Of a DNA stretch of 64,000 nt, positions 8,748-17,955 are shown piece after piece. Made by a program: the position numbers and the translations under genes. Under the pieces are notes generated by a model. That model ran no database searches and was not told the origin of the DNA. It was given only the letters and a program-made list of their open reading frames with translations. This DNA is from Thermogemmatispora sp042408735 (GTDB lineage Bacteria > Chloroflexota > Ktedonobacteria > Ktedonobacterales > Ktedonobacteraceae), in assembly GCF_042408735.1 (NCBI RefSeq), contig NZ_JBHOQV010000123.1, forward strand, positions 34,883 to 98,882. Direction: 5' to 3'. The number at the start of each line of letters is the position of its first letter. The stretch's first letter is position 1.

Positions 8748-9368
8748 ATGGCATTTGAACTTCCACCTCTGCCCTATAGCTTCGATGCTCTGGAACCGCA
8801 TATCGATGCGCAGACGATGCAGATCCACCACGATAAGCATCATGGCACCTATGTTGCAAACCTCAACAGCGCGTTGGAGGGCCATCCCTTCGCTAACCTG
8901 CCGGTTGAGGAGGTGCTGAAGCGCATCAACGAGGTACCGGAGAACGTGCGCACGGCGGTACGCAATAACGGTGGTGGGCATGCCAATCACAGCATGTTCT
9001 GGCGCATCATGAAGCCCAATGGCGGCGGCCAGCCCAGCGGCGATCTGGCGAAGGCCATCGAGCAGACCTTTGGCTCGTTCGAGAACTTCAAGAACCAGTT
9101 CAACGATGCCGGCCTGAAGCGCTTCGGCTCCGGCTGGGTCTGGCTAGTTCTCGATAAGCAGGGGAAGCTGCAGGTGATCTCGACCGCTAACCAGGATAGC
9201 CCCTACATGGATGGCCTCTATCCGGTAATGGGCAACGACGTCTGGGAGCATGCCTACTACCTGAAGTATCAGAATCGCCGCGCCGATTACCTCAATGCCT
9301 GGTGGAATGTGGTCAACTGGGAGGAAATCGAGCGCCGCTATGCCGAGGGACTGAGCCAGCAAAAGTAG
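8748..9368 (+). CDS. sodA: Superoxide dismutase, Mn/Fe type
   Basis: A 206-residue cytoplasmic enzyme that converts superoxide to hydrogen peroxide and oxygen. Metal ligands are present: His27 (QIHHDKHH), His81 (GGHANHS), Asp164 and His168 (DVWEHAYY). GGHANHS and the NQDSP block favour Mn or cambialistic use, but sequence alone does not settle the metal. The start at 8748 follows AAAAAAGGAG. It is monocistronic, with a perfect terminator behind it. Confidence 0.96.
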   Translation: MAFELPPLPYSFDALEPHIDAQTMQIHHDKHHGTYVANLNSALEGHPFANLPVEEVLKRINEVPENVRTAVRNNGGGHANHSMFWRIMKPNGGGQPSGDLAKAIEQTFGSFENFKNQFNDAGLKRFGSGWVWLVLDKQGKLQVISTANQDSPYMDGLYPVMGNDVWEHAYYLKYQNRRADYLNAWWNVVNWEEIERRYAEGLSQQK

Positions 9369-9417
9369 TCGCCAGACACGGCGCTTTCTCCCCGTTTTCC
9401 GCTGGAGAACAGGGCAA

Positions 9418-9464
9418 GAGGGTGCTCAGCTAAGCAGGTCTTGGCTGAGCACCCTCCTTTTTTT
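9418..9464 (+). terminator. Rho-independent terminator of sodA
   Basis: Arms GAGGGTGCTCAGC (9418-9430) and GCTGAGCACCCTC (9444-9456), 13-base loop, then T7. Confidence 0.93.
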
Positions 9465-9687
9465 GGGGAAGACTCCCGGCTCGCGCTCTCCCCCAGATCA
9501 GCCAGCCCGGCCCAACCAGCGTTGAGCAAATCTTTGGTTGACCTTGAGCTATTCTTGAGGTTTTTCTGCTACACTACCCCGCGATGTGGTGCTTCGTCGC
9601 CACCATCCCACTCTCCGGCACAGTCTCGAGCCGGGCGATCCCTGACTCGCGTCCAGAGCCACAATTGACCAGTTATCAGGCTATTAC

Positions 9688-9696
9688 TGCTATAGA
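9688..9696 (+). promoter_or_regulatory. Extended -10 element, near-leaderless
   Basis: TGCTATAGA lies only nine bases before ATG 9706, so the transcript would begin at or just before the start codon. A TTGACC at 9665-9670 is a possible but distant -35 (20-base spacer). The rest of the 337-base gap (9369-9705) holds only the sodA terminator. Confidence 0.5.
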
Positions 9697-9705
9697 GTAT
9701 ATGCT

Positions 9706-10047
9706 ATGGAGAAGATGAACAAACAGTCGACGAGGCGGCGCATTGCCCCTGGCCGCCCCCTGCTCAGTCTCGTCTTGTTGCTGACCCTGCTCGTGGCGAC
9801 GCTGGCTCTGACGAGCTGCGGAGGACATGCTTTGCGCTCGCAGGATCAGGCCGTTCCGGCCAGCACACAGAGCCAGACGGCGCCAGCCAGCAGCCAGAGC
9901 AGCTCACCTGCCGCGGGAAATAGCAGCCCAGCGCAGCAGGTCCAGGCGATTGACCAGCAGGTCCAGGGTACGCTGCCATCCCTGGACCAGTCCCAAAACG
10001 ATGCCAATACGAGCGATCAAGGGCAGGATAACGCACCTCTCCCCTAG
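9706..10047 (+). CDS. Small lipoprotein with Ser/Gln-rich tail
   Basis: 113 residues. A positively charged start (STRRR) and a hydrophobic segment lead into the lipobox LTSC, so the mature protein would begin at that Cys and be lipid-anchored outside the membrane. The remainder is low-complexity Ser/Gln/Ala/Pro with no recognisable fold. ATG 9706 fits a leaderless transcript; ATG 9715 is the alternative. Function unknown. Confidence 0.7.
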   Translation: MEKMNKQSTRRRIAPGRPLLSLVLLLTLLVATLALTSCGGHALRSQDQAVPASTQSQTAPASSQSSSPAAGNSSPAQQVQAIDQQVQGTLPSLDQSQNDANTSDQGQDNAPLP

Positions 10048-10130
10048 AAGCTCCTGGCATCTGCTATCCAGGTAATGCTTTTAAGATGCAGATTTATAAA
10101 TTCATAATAGGAACACAAGAGGCGTAGAGG

Positions 10131-10898
10131 ATGAAAGCGAAGCTCTTCGACGCTATGAAGCGTTCCGCCAGGCTGGCCTTTGTGGCCCTGGTCGGTCTGA
10201 CCCTGGCGAGCCTGCTGGCCTTTCTAACGCTGCCGGCCAGTGCTCAGGCGGCCCCGGCTGCCGGTGGGCAATGTGCCCGTGGTGACGTCCAGTGCGTGAT
10301 TAATATCGGAAACCAGCTGATTAATGCCCGCCTGAACGCTCTGAACACGCTCAGCAGTCGCGTAACGCAGCAACAGCAGGCCGGGCATATCACCGCTGAT
10401 GCGGCCAGCGCCCTCCAGGCCGACATTGCCACCAACCAGAACGGTCTGAGGTCGCTGCAGAGCAAGCTTGACGCTGAAACCTCGGCCCAGGCCGCTCGCC
10501 AGGATGTCAAAAACATTTTCTGGCAGTTCCGCATCTACGCGGTTGTTTTGCCTCGTGACTATCAGCAGCTCCACTTTGCTATCGAACAGAAGCTAGCGTC
10601 CAGGATGGAGGCCGCCAAGGCTTCCATCGAGAAGGCCATCGCGGCTGCTCCCTCTAGCAAGCAGGCCCAGTTGCAGAGCCTCTACAACGATTTCAAGGCC
10701 CAGCTCGCGACGGCGGAAGCCCAGTTTGACACGGTGCAGAGCACGCTGCCGACACTGACGCCGGAGAACTATAACCAGGATCACGCGACCTATGCCAGCA
10801 ATCTGGCCAAGGTACGTGCTGCTGAGAAAACGGCCCACGCGGCTCTGCATCGGGCGGCCAGTGACCTGCACCAGATTGCCCAACTGTTAAAGAACTGA
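10131..10898 (+). CDS. Exported helical protein of unknown function
   Basis: 255 residues. It has a typical Sec signal peptide (MKAKLFDAMKRSARLAF, hydrophobic core, then ASAQAAP, likely cleaved after an AxA). The mature protein has a Cys pair (QCARGDVQC) that could form a disulfide, then long amphipathic Gln/Ala-rich helices with heptad character. I do not recognise a family. It lies 83 bases after the lipoprotein gene in the same direction, and both products are extracytoplasmic, so a shared surface role is possible. Confidence 0.7.
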   Translation: MKAKLFDAMKRSARLAFVALVGLTLASLLAFLTLPASAQAAPAAGGQCARGDVQCVINIGNQLINARLNALNTLSSRVTQQQQAGHITADAASALQADIATNQNGLRSLQSKLDAETSAQAARQDVKNIFWQFRIYAVVLPRDYQQLHFAIEQKLASRMEAAKASIEKAIAAAPSSKQAQLQSLYNDFKAQLATAEAQFDTVQSTLPTLTPENYNQDHATYASNLAKVRAAEKTAHAALHRAASDLHQIAQLLKN

Positions 10899-10940
10899 TC
10901 TCCTTGCCGCCAAGAGTGGGAACAGGGTCCCTTCACGACG

Positions 10941-10988
10941 GAGGAGAGGCGAAGAGGGTTTACCCCTTCGCCTCTCCTCTTTGCTTTT
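10941..10988 (+). terminator. Terminator between convergent genes
   Basis: Arms GAGGAGAGGCGAA (10941-10953) and TTCGCCTCTCCTC (10967-10979), with an inner GGG/CCC, then TTTGCTTTT. It ends the gene at 10131; the symmetric stem may also serve the convergent coaX. Confidence 0.88.
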
Positions 10989-11036
10989 GTCGTCTGGCGG
11001 ATTGGCCCGCCTCGTCTCGCCCTGGCTGGCCTCTCG

Positions 11037-11840
11037 CTAGCGCTCGCGCTGGCGGTAGCCGTTGCGCAGGCGCTCATAGGCGATGCGTAGGCCCTCCAGG
11101 GGAAGGAACTGATTAACGTATTGAATCTCGGGAATGAGCGGGGCCATGAAGTTGGCCAGGCCACCGTGAGCGATGATCTTGACTTCGTCCTGATCGCGCA
11201 CCTCGGGGATCTCGGCGCGCAGGCGCCGGATCAGCCCCTGGACCAGACCGACATGGCCGTAGATGATACCGGACTGCATGTTCTCGGTCGTGTTTTTGCC
11301 CAGGGCCGAGCGTGGCGGGGTCAGCTCGACGCGGAAGAGGCGGGCAGCGGCGCTGCTGAGGGCTTCGGCGGAGATCATCAGCCCTGGAGCGATGGCGCCT
11401 CCGAGAAAGTCGCCCTGGGCCGAGATCACATCGAAGGTGGCGGCTGTGCTGAAGGAAATCACGATCGCGGGACCGCCGTATAGCTCGTGAGCAGCGATAG
11501 CCGTCACAATGCGGTCCGAACCGACTTCCCAGGGGTTGTCAACAAGCAGGTGCAGGCCCAGATCCAGAGTATGATCGACGATAATGGCTTCCTGATGAAA
11601 ATAGCGCTGGACCAGTTCCTGAAAGACTGGTGTCAGCGGAGGCACAACGCATGAGAAGATAACGGCGTGCACATCCCCGAAGGCATGGCCGCTGTGATGC
11701 ATCAGCGTGCCCAGCAGCATCGCATATTCGTCAGCGGTGCGCTGGCGCACGGTGGAGATGGTCCAATGATGCTTGAGGGCCTCACTGTTGTAGAGGCCAA
11801 ACTTGATATTGGTGTTGCTGATATCAATAGCCAGCAGCAT
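11037..11840 (-). CDS. coaX: Type III pantothenate kinase
   Basis: A 267-residue ASKHA-fold kinase that phosphorylates pantothenate, the first step of coenzyme A synthesis. Phosphate-1 motif DISNTN (Asp6, Asn9, Thr10), catalytic Asp109 (EVGSDR), and the GGAIAPGL, GKNT and MQSG blocks are present. Oddity: the phosphate-2 motif, normally D-x-G-T-A-x-T, reads ISFSTAAT, with Ser129 and Ser131 replacing Asp and Gly. The ATG at 11840 follows GAGGAG. The enzyme may still work, but the change affects a nucleotide/cation-binding position. Confidence 0.88.
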   Translation of the reverse strand: MLLAIDISNTNIKFGLYNSEALKHHWTISTVRQRTADEYAMLLGTLMHHSGHAFGDVHAVIFSCVVPPLTPVFQELVQRYFHQEAIIVDHTLDLGLHLLVDNPWEVGSDRIVTAIAAHELYGGPAIVISFSTAATFDVISAQGDFLGGAIAPGLMISAEALSSAAARLFRVELTPPRSALGKNTTENMQSGIIYGHVGLVQGLIRRLRAEIPEVRDQDEVKIIAHGGLANFMAPLIPEIQYVNQFLPLEGLRIAYERLRNGYRQRER

Positions 11841-11968
11841 AGGGAACTCCTCTCAGTGGCCAGAGGATAATGTGGAAAGGACAAAAGGAGACTCGTCCGC
11901 ATGGCGCACAGGCCGAGGATAGCAACCAGCTTGCTCGCTCGCTGATCGAGCCGGCTCCGGCGGGTGGC

Positions 11969-12640
11969 TCAGGCGATCTGCTGGGCTCTAGCGGCGTACT
12001 GTTTGAGCAGGGCGGCAATCAGAAAGGGGTCGCCGTAAGCCGTATCTGTCGTGACAACGACCTCGCTATTGGTGCGCGTGTCGATAAAGGCGAGCGAGGT
12101 CGGCGCACGGGAACTCATCGCCTTGCGTCGTTCCTCTGGCGACTGGGTCATGCCGCGCCCAAAGAGAAATCCCACCATGTTGTCGCTGGCGCTGCCAAGC
12201 TGGGCTAGCTGGTTGGTGGGTGGTGTGCGGTCCGGCCTGGCACGACCTCGGGCCGTCACATAACGGACGTTGATCAGTGGGACATGGACCACTTTGTTCC
12301 CAGCTTGCTGGACAAAGTCCTCAGGCGTGATGACGATCAGGTAGTCCTGGGCCCGGATGAGACGACGCACGTCGTTGACCAGGCACCAGATGCTGCCCAG
12401 ACCAATAAAGAGGAGGATACCGAGAAAGATTGTGCTGGCAATCGCTCCGAAGGGGCTATGATAGTTTTCGGGCACCATAATGGGGAAGATGGCGGCGAAT
12501 AGAATCAGGCCCAGGGCTGCCCCAAAGAGCCAGCCGATGATAGAGAGGATCACTCTGCCCCGTTGCAACGGCAGTATGATCCAGCCCTCGGGCTTCGCTT
12601 CCCCCGCCCTGGCGCGAGTCAGTATTTCGGATGCTTCCAT
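11969..12640 (-). CDS. Membrane protein with PH-like C-terminal region
   Basis: 223 residues. Two membrane segments (about residues 30-50 and 68-90) are followed by a soluble domain with a beta-rich stretch (YLIVITPEDFVQQAGNKVVH), reminiscent of bacterial PH or YcxB-like domains. The family is not certain. ATG 12640 is chosen because GGGAGG lies upstream; the longer frame to 12724 is Arg-rich and unlikely. It precedes coaX by 128 bases on the same strand. Confidence 0.6.
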   Translation of the reverse strand: MEASEILTRARAGEAKPEGWIILPLQRGRVILSIIGWLFGAALGLILFAAIFPIMVPENYHSPFGAIASTIFLGILLFIGLGSIWCLVNDVRRLIRAQDYLIVITPEDFVQQAGNKVVHVPLINVRYVTARGRARPDRTPPTNQLAQLGSASDNMVGFLFGRGMTQSPEERRKAMSSRAPTSLAFIDTRTNSEVVVTTDTAYGDPFLIAALLKQYAARAQQIA

Positions 12641-12757
12641 GACCAGGAACCTCCCGTAGGTGTAAGGGCGTGTCCGCTCCCTTGCCGCCGCGCTGCGCCT
12701 GGCCGTCTTGCCCGCTGCGCGCACCAGCTAGGACTAGCCGCCTGCCTGTCTCCCTCA

Positions 12758-12766
12758 ATTATAGCA
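12758..12766 (-). promoter_or_regulatory. Extended -10 promoter for the membrane-protein gene
   Basis: On the minus strand TGCTATAAT (12766 to 12758), without a clear -35, as is usual for extended -10 promoters. The start codon is 118 bases downstream. Confidence 0.55.
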
Positions 12767-12867
12767 AAATCCAGGCCGCTGCACAGAAGGTTTCTGTCGG
12801 CTTCTGGCGCCGCGCCTGGAACCAGGCTGCTCTGGCTCTGAAGGTGTTGGGCCGGCCCAGGCGAAGA

Positions 12868-12876
12868 TGATATAAT
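12868..12876 (+). promoter_or_regulatory. Extended -10 promoter for the ImmA-UvrD gene
   Basis: TGATATAAT at 12868-12876. TTGGGC 18 bases upstream is a possible -35. The flanking ATGATATAATG is identical to that before the HAS-barrel gene. Confidence 0.6.
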
Positions 12877-13016
12877 GCTTCAGAAGCTGTGGATCTCTTC
12901 TTTCCCCCTTCCTACGACCTGGCGGGTATCCGTCCTGGCCACCGTAGCCGGCCGGCGAAGGAGCAGGAAGAGGTAAGGCAAAACAAGGCACAAGGTGCAG
13001 GGAGAGAGGTGCCCCG

Positions 13017-16000
13017 ATGGAACAAGAGATACGTGGGCTGGCCATCCAGGCCGCTCGCTATCTGCGCCAGCGCTATCGCCACTACCAGCCATCCCGGGCG
13101 GGCGAGGCTCTGCCACTGGATGAGCTGATCGCCTGGCTTGAGCTGGTGATTGTCACCTTTCACCCTGCCGACTATCCCCCGGGCACCTACGGCTTTCTGG
13201 AACCCGAGGATAATCTGATCTGGCTCTGCCGCAATCTGCCGGAGACGCAGCGCCGCTTTACGCTCGCCCATGAACTTGGCCATCTGGTTCTTCATTGTCC
13301 CCCTACGGAGTCGATGCGCCTCTGGCTGCCCGAGCTGGAAGGCATCTTGGGACCTCTCAGACGCACCCTTACTGGGGAGGAAGCCGATCAGACTGCTCTC
13401 TGCGGCCAGGCCGAGATACGCGAGGAGATCGGGGCGCTTTCGGATGGGGAGAGCATCGAGGAGCTGCTCGGACCTGGCCAGTCCTACAGTCCCCGCAGTC
13501 AGCGCGAGCTGGCCGCCAACTTCTTCGCCGCCGAGCTGCTGATGCCTCTGGAAGAGGTGCGCACCCTCTACCTGGAACAGCGGCTCTCGCCGGCCCAACT
13601 GGCGAACCGCTTCGCCGTCTCGCAGGCTGCCATGCTTAACCGCCTGGCTGGCCTGCTCAAAGAATATTCTCCTGCCATGGAGATGCAAGAGCAGTCAGAT
13701 CGGCCAGCGGCCCAGCCCGAGCACTCTATCGATAGGGCTGCTGGGTCTGGGCCGGCCTCGATGCCAGGTGGAACGAGCCAGCGCTACGACGAGTTTCAGC
13801 AGGCGGCTATTGCTGCTGCCACGCCGGCCCTGGTGATCGCCGGGCCTGGGAGCGGCAAGACGAGCACCCTCATCGGACGTGCCGAGTACCTCATCCGTGC
13901 TTGCGGAGTGGCGCCGCGCTCCATTTTGGCGCTGACCTTCTCGCGCAAGGCTGCCGAAGAGATGCAGGAGCGTCTTGGCCGGGCGCTGGGTCTCTCTGCC
14001 GCCGGACCTGGAGGCGGCTTCAAGGAGCTACCGACGGTCAGCACCTTTCATGCTTTCTGTGCCGAGTTGCTGCGCCAGTATAGCGAGCTGGCGGGTCTCC
14101 GTCCCGACTTTACTCTGGTTGATGACGCCGAGGGCTATTTTTTGCTGCGCCGCCTGGCTCCCCGTCTCCCCCTCCGTTATTATCATCATCTGAGGCAGCC
14201 CACGCTCTATTTCCCCGACATACTGAAGGCTATCTCGCGCGCTAAGGACGAGCTGGTAACCCCTGAGCGCTATCGCCAGCTTGCAGAGCGCATGCTGGAA
14301 CAGGCCCAAACGTTCGAGGAGCGTGAGCGGGGAGAGCGCGCTCTGGAAATTGCGGCGATCTATGCCCTCTATCAGGAGGAGCTGGAGCGGCGCGGGGACA
14401 CCGACTTTGGCGGCCTGATCATGCTGACCGTGCAGCTGCTCGAACGTCACAGTCCCATTCTGCAGCAACTGCAGAGCCGCTATCAACATATCCTTGTCGA
14501 TGAATTTCAGGATATCAATCGCGCCAGCGGAGTGCTGTTGCGCCTGCTGGCCGGAGAGGCGCGCCGTGTCTGGGTTGTGGGAGATGCCAACCAGGCCATC
14601 TATGGCTTTCGGGGAGCCTCCCCCGCCAACATTGCCCGCTTCCGGCAAGACTATCCTGGGGCTGAGATCCTGTCGCTGAGCCGCAATTACCGCTCGCGCC
14701 CCGATATTGTAGCGCTGGCAGAAGCCTTTCGCCGCCAGCGCCTGGAGAGCGGACAGGCTGGCGAGGAGGCGGCTTTGCGGGAGAACGAGGCGGTCCGCCC
14801 TTCGCCGCCAGAGGCGTATGTGACGCTGGCAGTGGCCGAGGACGAGGCCGCCGAGCTGACCGGCCTGATTGCCGATCTCCAGGACCGCGCTCGCCAGGGG
14901 TATCGCTATCGCGATCTGGTTGTGCTCTGTCGCACGCGCGCTCAGGCCCGGCGTCTCTCTCAGGCACTGGCGCTGGCCGGCCTACCGGTGGTTGAACATG
15001 GGGGCACGCTGGAGCAGGAACATGTCAAGGATGTGCTGGCCCCCCTGCTCTTGCTGGCAGGCTCGGACGGGATGGGACTGCTGCGCGCGGCACGCTGGCC
15101 TGAGCATCCTCTCAAGCAGGAGGATATCGAGGCTCTCCTCCTATCCGCCTGTGAGCAGCAGGTTGCTCCGGGGTTGCTCGTGTTGCGTGGAGAGATCCCC
15201 GAGACAGTCAGCGAGGCCGGACGACGCTCGTTGCAACTGCTCAGCGAGCTGCTTCAGCGCCTGGCTACGGCCCCCGACGTCTGGACTCTGCTCGCTCAAT
15301 ACCTCCTCGGCGAAACGGAGCAGGTCCGGCACCTCCTGGCTCGCGGCGATGCGCGGGCGCGGGCCATGCTGGCCGACTATGCCCTGCTGCTCCAGTTGGC
15401 ACGACGCTATGACTTGCAGCAAGAACGCCTGCGACACGAAGCAGAGCCTTTGGAGAGCAGCCAGACGACGAGCGCCGCGGAGAAGGTGGCTCCGATCAGC
15501 TCTATCTACGAGCAGGTGCGTGGCTTCCTGGAATATCTGCGTGTCCTTTCCATGCTGCGTCAGGACAGCAGCGCGCGCCAACAGAGTCTTGAGGAGAGTC
15601 ATGGGCAGGAAGTGGATGTTGTGCGAGTCATGACCGTCCATGCCAGCAAGGGCCTGGAGTTCCCTGTAATCTATTTGCCGGGGCTCACCCAGCAGCGCTT
15701 TCCGACCACGCGACGCCATAATCCTGTGCCCGCCCCCGAGGGCATGCTCTCGCTGGAAGGCGATGAGGCTGCCCTGCATGACATTGGCGAAGCCTGCCTC
15801 TTCTATGTAGGTGTGACGCGCGCTCGTGATCATCTCATCCTGAGCTATAGCCGCCAGACGGGCAAGCGTACCGCCAGACCATCAACCTTTTTGGAGCCGC
15901 TGTTGGCTGGCCTACCACCCGAGCGCCTTATGAGGAGAGAATGGCGTAGGCAGGATCAGCCGGCTCTAACCGCGAACGACAAGCCCGCTGAGAAGCCTGA

Positions 16001-16805
16001 GCTGGCTTCAGTGGCCCGACCCAGCGAAGCATTTATAGAAGCCATGCAGCCCGAGGTTCTCAGCGTCTCCGCTATTGAGTGCTATCAGCAGTGCCCGCGC
16101 AAATATCTCTATAGCTATATCTATCGCTTTCAGCCGCTGCAGGAGAGCTACGCGCTCTTTATCCAGGCCACCCGCAAGACGCTAGAGGCCCTCCATACCT
16201 GGATCGAGCAGGCGCGCCAGACCGGTGCCGGCGAGCGACAGGTTTCGGCCAGACTGCCGGCGCGCGAGGACGTGCACGAACTCTATGGACGGTACTGGCG
16301 CGAGCTTGGCGGCCATGAGTCCCCTTTTGCCTCGCTCTACGAGCAGCACGGGCGTGAGGTAGCCGAGCAGCTCCATCGCAAACTGCTGGAATACCCCGAG
16401 AGCCAGCGCTGGCAGCTCTGGCGCGGCTTCACCGTCGAGATCGCCGGACAAACCATTCGGGTCGCCATCGACCGGGTCGAGATCCCACAGGAGCCGGGGC
16501 GCGCGGTGCGCTTTGTGCGTACGCGCTTTGGCCGGCGCAAGCAGGAGCCGGAGCCAGACACGCGCGAGCTGCTCTACATGCAGGTCTCACGTGAGCACTA
16601 TCCTGGACAGGAGGTCGAACTCTGTAGCGACAACCTGACCACGGGCGAGATCAGCTCCCTGAAGCTTGGGCAGCGACGCGAGCAGAATCTCTACACCCGG
16701 CTGCTTGAGAGCCTGGAGCATCTCAAAGAGCACGATTTCGCGGCGGCTCCTGCCGACCCGGGACGCTGTCCGGCCTGCCCCTTCTTTCTTATCTGTCCCG
16801 CCTGA
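13017..16805 (+). CDS. Fusion: ImmA/IrrE metallopeptidase + UvrD-type helicase + PD-(D/E)xK-like domain
   Basis: 1262 residues in three parts. Residues 1-220 form an ImmA/IrrE zinc-peptidase domain with HELGH (85-89) and the downstream E-x3-N-x-F-A block near 164-171. Residues ~255-950 form a superfamily 1A helicase with Walker A AGPGSGKT (275-282), LVDEFQD (493-499), GDANQAIYGFRG, and the VHASKGLEF block. The last ~240 residues resemble AddB/Cas4-type nucleases: a first Cys in ECYQQCPRKY and C-x2-C-x5-C at the very end could hold an iron-sulfur cluster. The usual DxK nuclease residues are not found (RFVRTRFG stands where VVDYKTG is expected). ATG 13017 follows GAGAGAGGTG. Probably acts in DNA repair or defence; the fused peptidase suggests cleavage of a regulator (inference). 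Confidence 0.85.
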   Translation: MEQEIRGLAIQAARYLRQRYRHYQPSRAGEALPLDELIAWLELVIVTFHPADYPPGTYGFLEPEDNLIWLCRNLPETQRRFTLAHELGHLVLHCPPTESMRLWLPELEGILGPLRRTLTGEEADQTALCGQAEIREEIGALSDGESIEELLGPGQSYSPRSQRELAANFFAAELLMPLEEVRTLYLEQRLSPAQLANRFAVSQAAMLNRLAGLLKEYSPAMEMQEQSDRPAAQPEHSIDRAAGSGPASMPGGTSQRYDEFQQAAIAAATPALVIAGPGSGKTSTLIGRAEYLIRACGVAPRSILALTFSRKAAEEMQERLGRALGLSAAGPGGGFKELPTVSTFHAFCAELLRQYSELAGLRPDFTLVDDAEGYFLLRRLAPRLPLRYYHHLRQPTLYFPDILKAISRAKDELVTPERYRQLAERMLEQAQTFEERERGERALEIAAIYALYQEELERRGDTDFGGLIMLTVQLLERHSPILQQLQSRYQHILVDEFQDINRASGVLLRLLAGEARRVWVVGDANQAIYGFRGASPANIARFRQDYPGAEILSLSRNYRSRPDIVALAEAFRRQRLESGQAGEEAALRENEAVRPSPPEAYVTLAVAEDEAAELTGLIADLQDRARQGYRYRDLVVLCRTRAQARRLSQALALAGLPVVEHGGTLEQEHVKDVLAPLLLLAGSDGMGLLRAARWPEHPLKQEDIEALLLSACEQQVAPGLLVLRGEIPETVSEAGRRSLQLLSELLQRLATAPDVWTLLAQYLLGETEQVRHLLARGDARARAMLADYALLLQLARRYDLQQERLRHEAEPLESSQTTSAAEKVAPISSIYEQVRGFLEYLRVLSMLRQDSSARQQSLEESHGQEVDVVRVMTVHASKGLEFPVIYLPGLTQQRFPTTRRHNPVPAPEGMLSLEGDEAALHDIGEACLFYVGVTRARDHLILSYSRQTGKRTARPSTFLEPLLAGLPPERLMRREWRRQDQPALTANDKPAEKPELASVARPSEAFIEAMQPEVLSVSAIECYQQCPRKYLYSYIYRFQPLQESYALFIQATRKTLEALHTWIEQARQTGAGERQVSARLPAREDVHELYGRYWRELGGHESPFASLYEQHGREVAEQLHRKLLEYPESQRWQLWRGFTVEIAGQTIRVAIDRVEIPQEPGRAVRFVRTRFGRRKQEPEPDTRELLYMQVSREHYPGQEVELCSDNLTTGEISSLKLGQRREQNLYTRLLESLEHLKEHDFAAAPADPGRCPACPFFLICPA

Positions 16806-17125
16806 CATCTGCTTCCTGCCCCCCCACCCGATCTATCTGGCCCTGGCCCACCTGAGAAGTCCGGAACCTGGGCCAGGCCGCCAGGGCAAGCGGGCCAACC
16901 TCTCTCCTCCCCTGCTACCCAGTATGATATAATGGCCGCCAGGTGAGGCGGAGCGATGATGTCCGTCGCTCCCGAGAACGATGGCCCTCTCTCTCTTGGG
17001 AGGCCACTGGGGGCAAGAGGTACTCTTTCACCGAAAGTGGCTTTAAACTCTCTCTCGGGAGAGAGAAGTAACGGGTACAATAGATACAGGGCGTGCTACT
17101 CCATGCCCGCACACGAGGCATCGGC
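16806..17125. other. Leader of the HAS-barrel/HerA operon
   Basis: The 320-base gap holds an extended -10 promoter (16925-16933), an inverted repeat GGAGCGA (16950-16956) / TCGCTCC (16966-16972), and a near-continuous palindrome TCTCTCTC-GG-GAGAGAGA (17049-17066). TACAAT at 17076-17081 could be a second -10. The palindromes may be operators or leader hairpins. Confidence 0.5.
16925..16933 (+). promoter_or_regulatory. Extended -10 promoter
   Basis: TGATATAAT with TG at 16925-16926 and TATAAT at 16928-16933; no clear -35. It serves the HAS-barrel gene at 17126 with a leader of about 185 bases. Confidence 0.6.
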
Positions 17126-17821
17126 ATGTTCATAGGGAAGATCGTCAAATCCGACTCGCATATCAATTACGTCTGTCAGATTTATGGTCCGCGCGAGGTC
17201 GAGGTCGAGCCGGCGCCTGAAGACTACGCCTTCGGACGCTTCGTGCGTATTGCTGTGCGCGCGCGCCAGGGCGATGATCCCGAGGCGGAGCTGCATCGCG
17301 TGCTGGGTATGAGTACGGAGCCAAGAACCTACGCTGTAGGTGTGATCTACGATACCATCCTCTTGAATCCGACCTTTGGCTCGCTGGGGCCTCGCCTCTC
17401 TAACGAGACGCAGGTAGAGCTGTTCTCGCCGGACTACATTGCCGAACGCGCCGTGCTCATCTATGTCATGGTGCTCGGCATGATGCAAGAGAGGACAACC
17501 CCCGACGGCCAGACAGAAGTCCTCTCAATTATGCATGGCGTGCCCCTGCTCTCGCTGGAGCTGGGCAGCGAGATCGAGACCATGGACGATGAGCAGGTGC
17601 GAGCCTTCCATTTCTTCAGCGATCCCGATAGACCGGATAAGCCCCCCTATCTTCATATGGGCTATCTGCCCCACATCATCGCCCAGCGCAATAGCCTGTT
17701 GCCTATGGTTACTCTCTGCATCATAGATCAACTTGAGCGTCTATTTCCTCAAAATCTCTCCTTGCTATCGATTGTAAAGCGGAACTTCGCCTGGCGTCTC
17801 AAGGTTGAAACCACGGGCTAA
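17126..17821 (+). CDS. HAS-barrel protein paired with HerA
   Basis: 231 residues. The first ~90 residues (GKIVKSDSHINYVCQIYGPREV, then FGRFVRIAV) look like the HAS-barrel found at the N-terminus of HerA/FtsK-type ATPases, here as a separate protein. The C-terminal part is of unknown fold. ATG 17126 has GAGG eight bases upstream, and an open frame continues to 17093. The next gene, 134 bases on, is HerA, so this may be its adaptor or take the place NurA usually holds, although no nuclease motif is visible. Confidence 0.6.
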   Translation: MFIGKIVKSDSHINYVCQIYGPREVEVEPAPEDYAFGRFVRIAVRARQGDDPEAELHRVLGMSTEPRTYAVGVIYDTILLNPTFGSLGPRLSNETQVELFSPDYIAERAVLIYVMVLGMMQERTTPDGQTEVLSIMHGVPLLSLELGSEIETMDDEQVRAFHFFSDPDRPDKPPYLHMGYLPHIIAQRNSLLPMVTLCIIDQLERLFPQNLSLLSIVKRNFAWRLKVETTG

Positions 17822-17955
17822 GCTGGGGCCGGGGCGGCCCCTGCTCGGCAAAACCGCTGATTGGCCGGCGGAGGCTCAGGCGTGTTGGAAAGGGCCGGGG
17901 GCACTCGTGCAGTTCAGAACAAGGGATCTCTCACCTGAGATGGAGTGAAGCGGCT

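Larger units (their letters stand above)
12641..13016. other. Divergent promoter region
   Basis: This 376-base region separates divergent genes and carries two extended -10 elements, listed separately. Left of the plus-strand element is a palindrome TGGGCCGGCCCA (about 12848-12859), a possible operator. Nothing else is seen. Confidence 0.45.
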
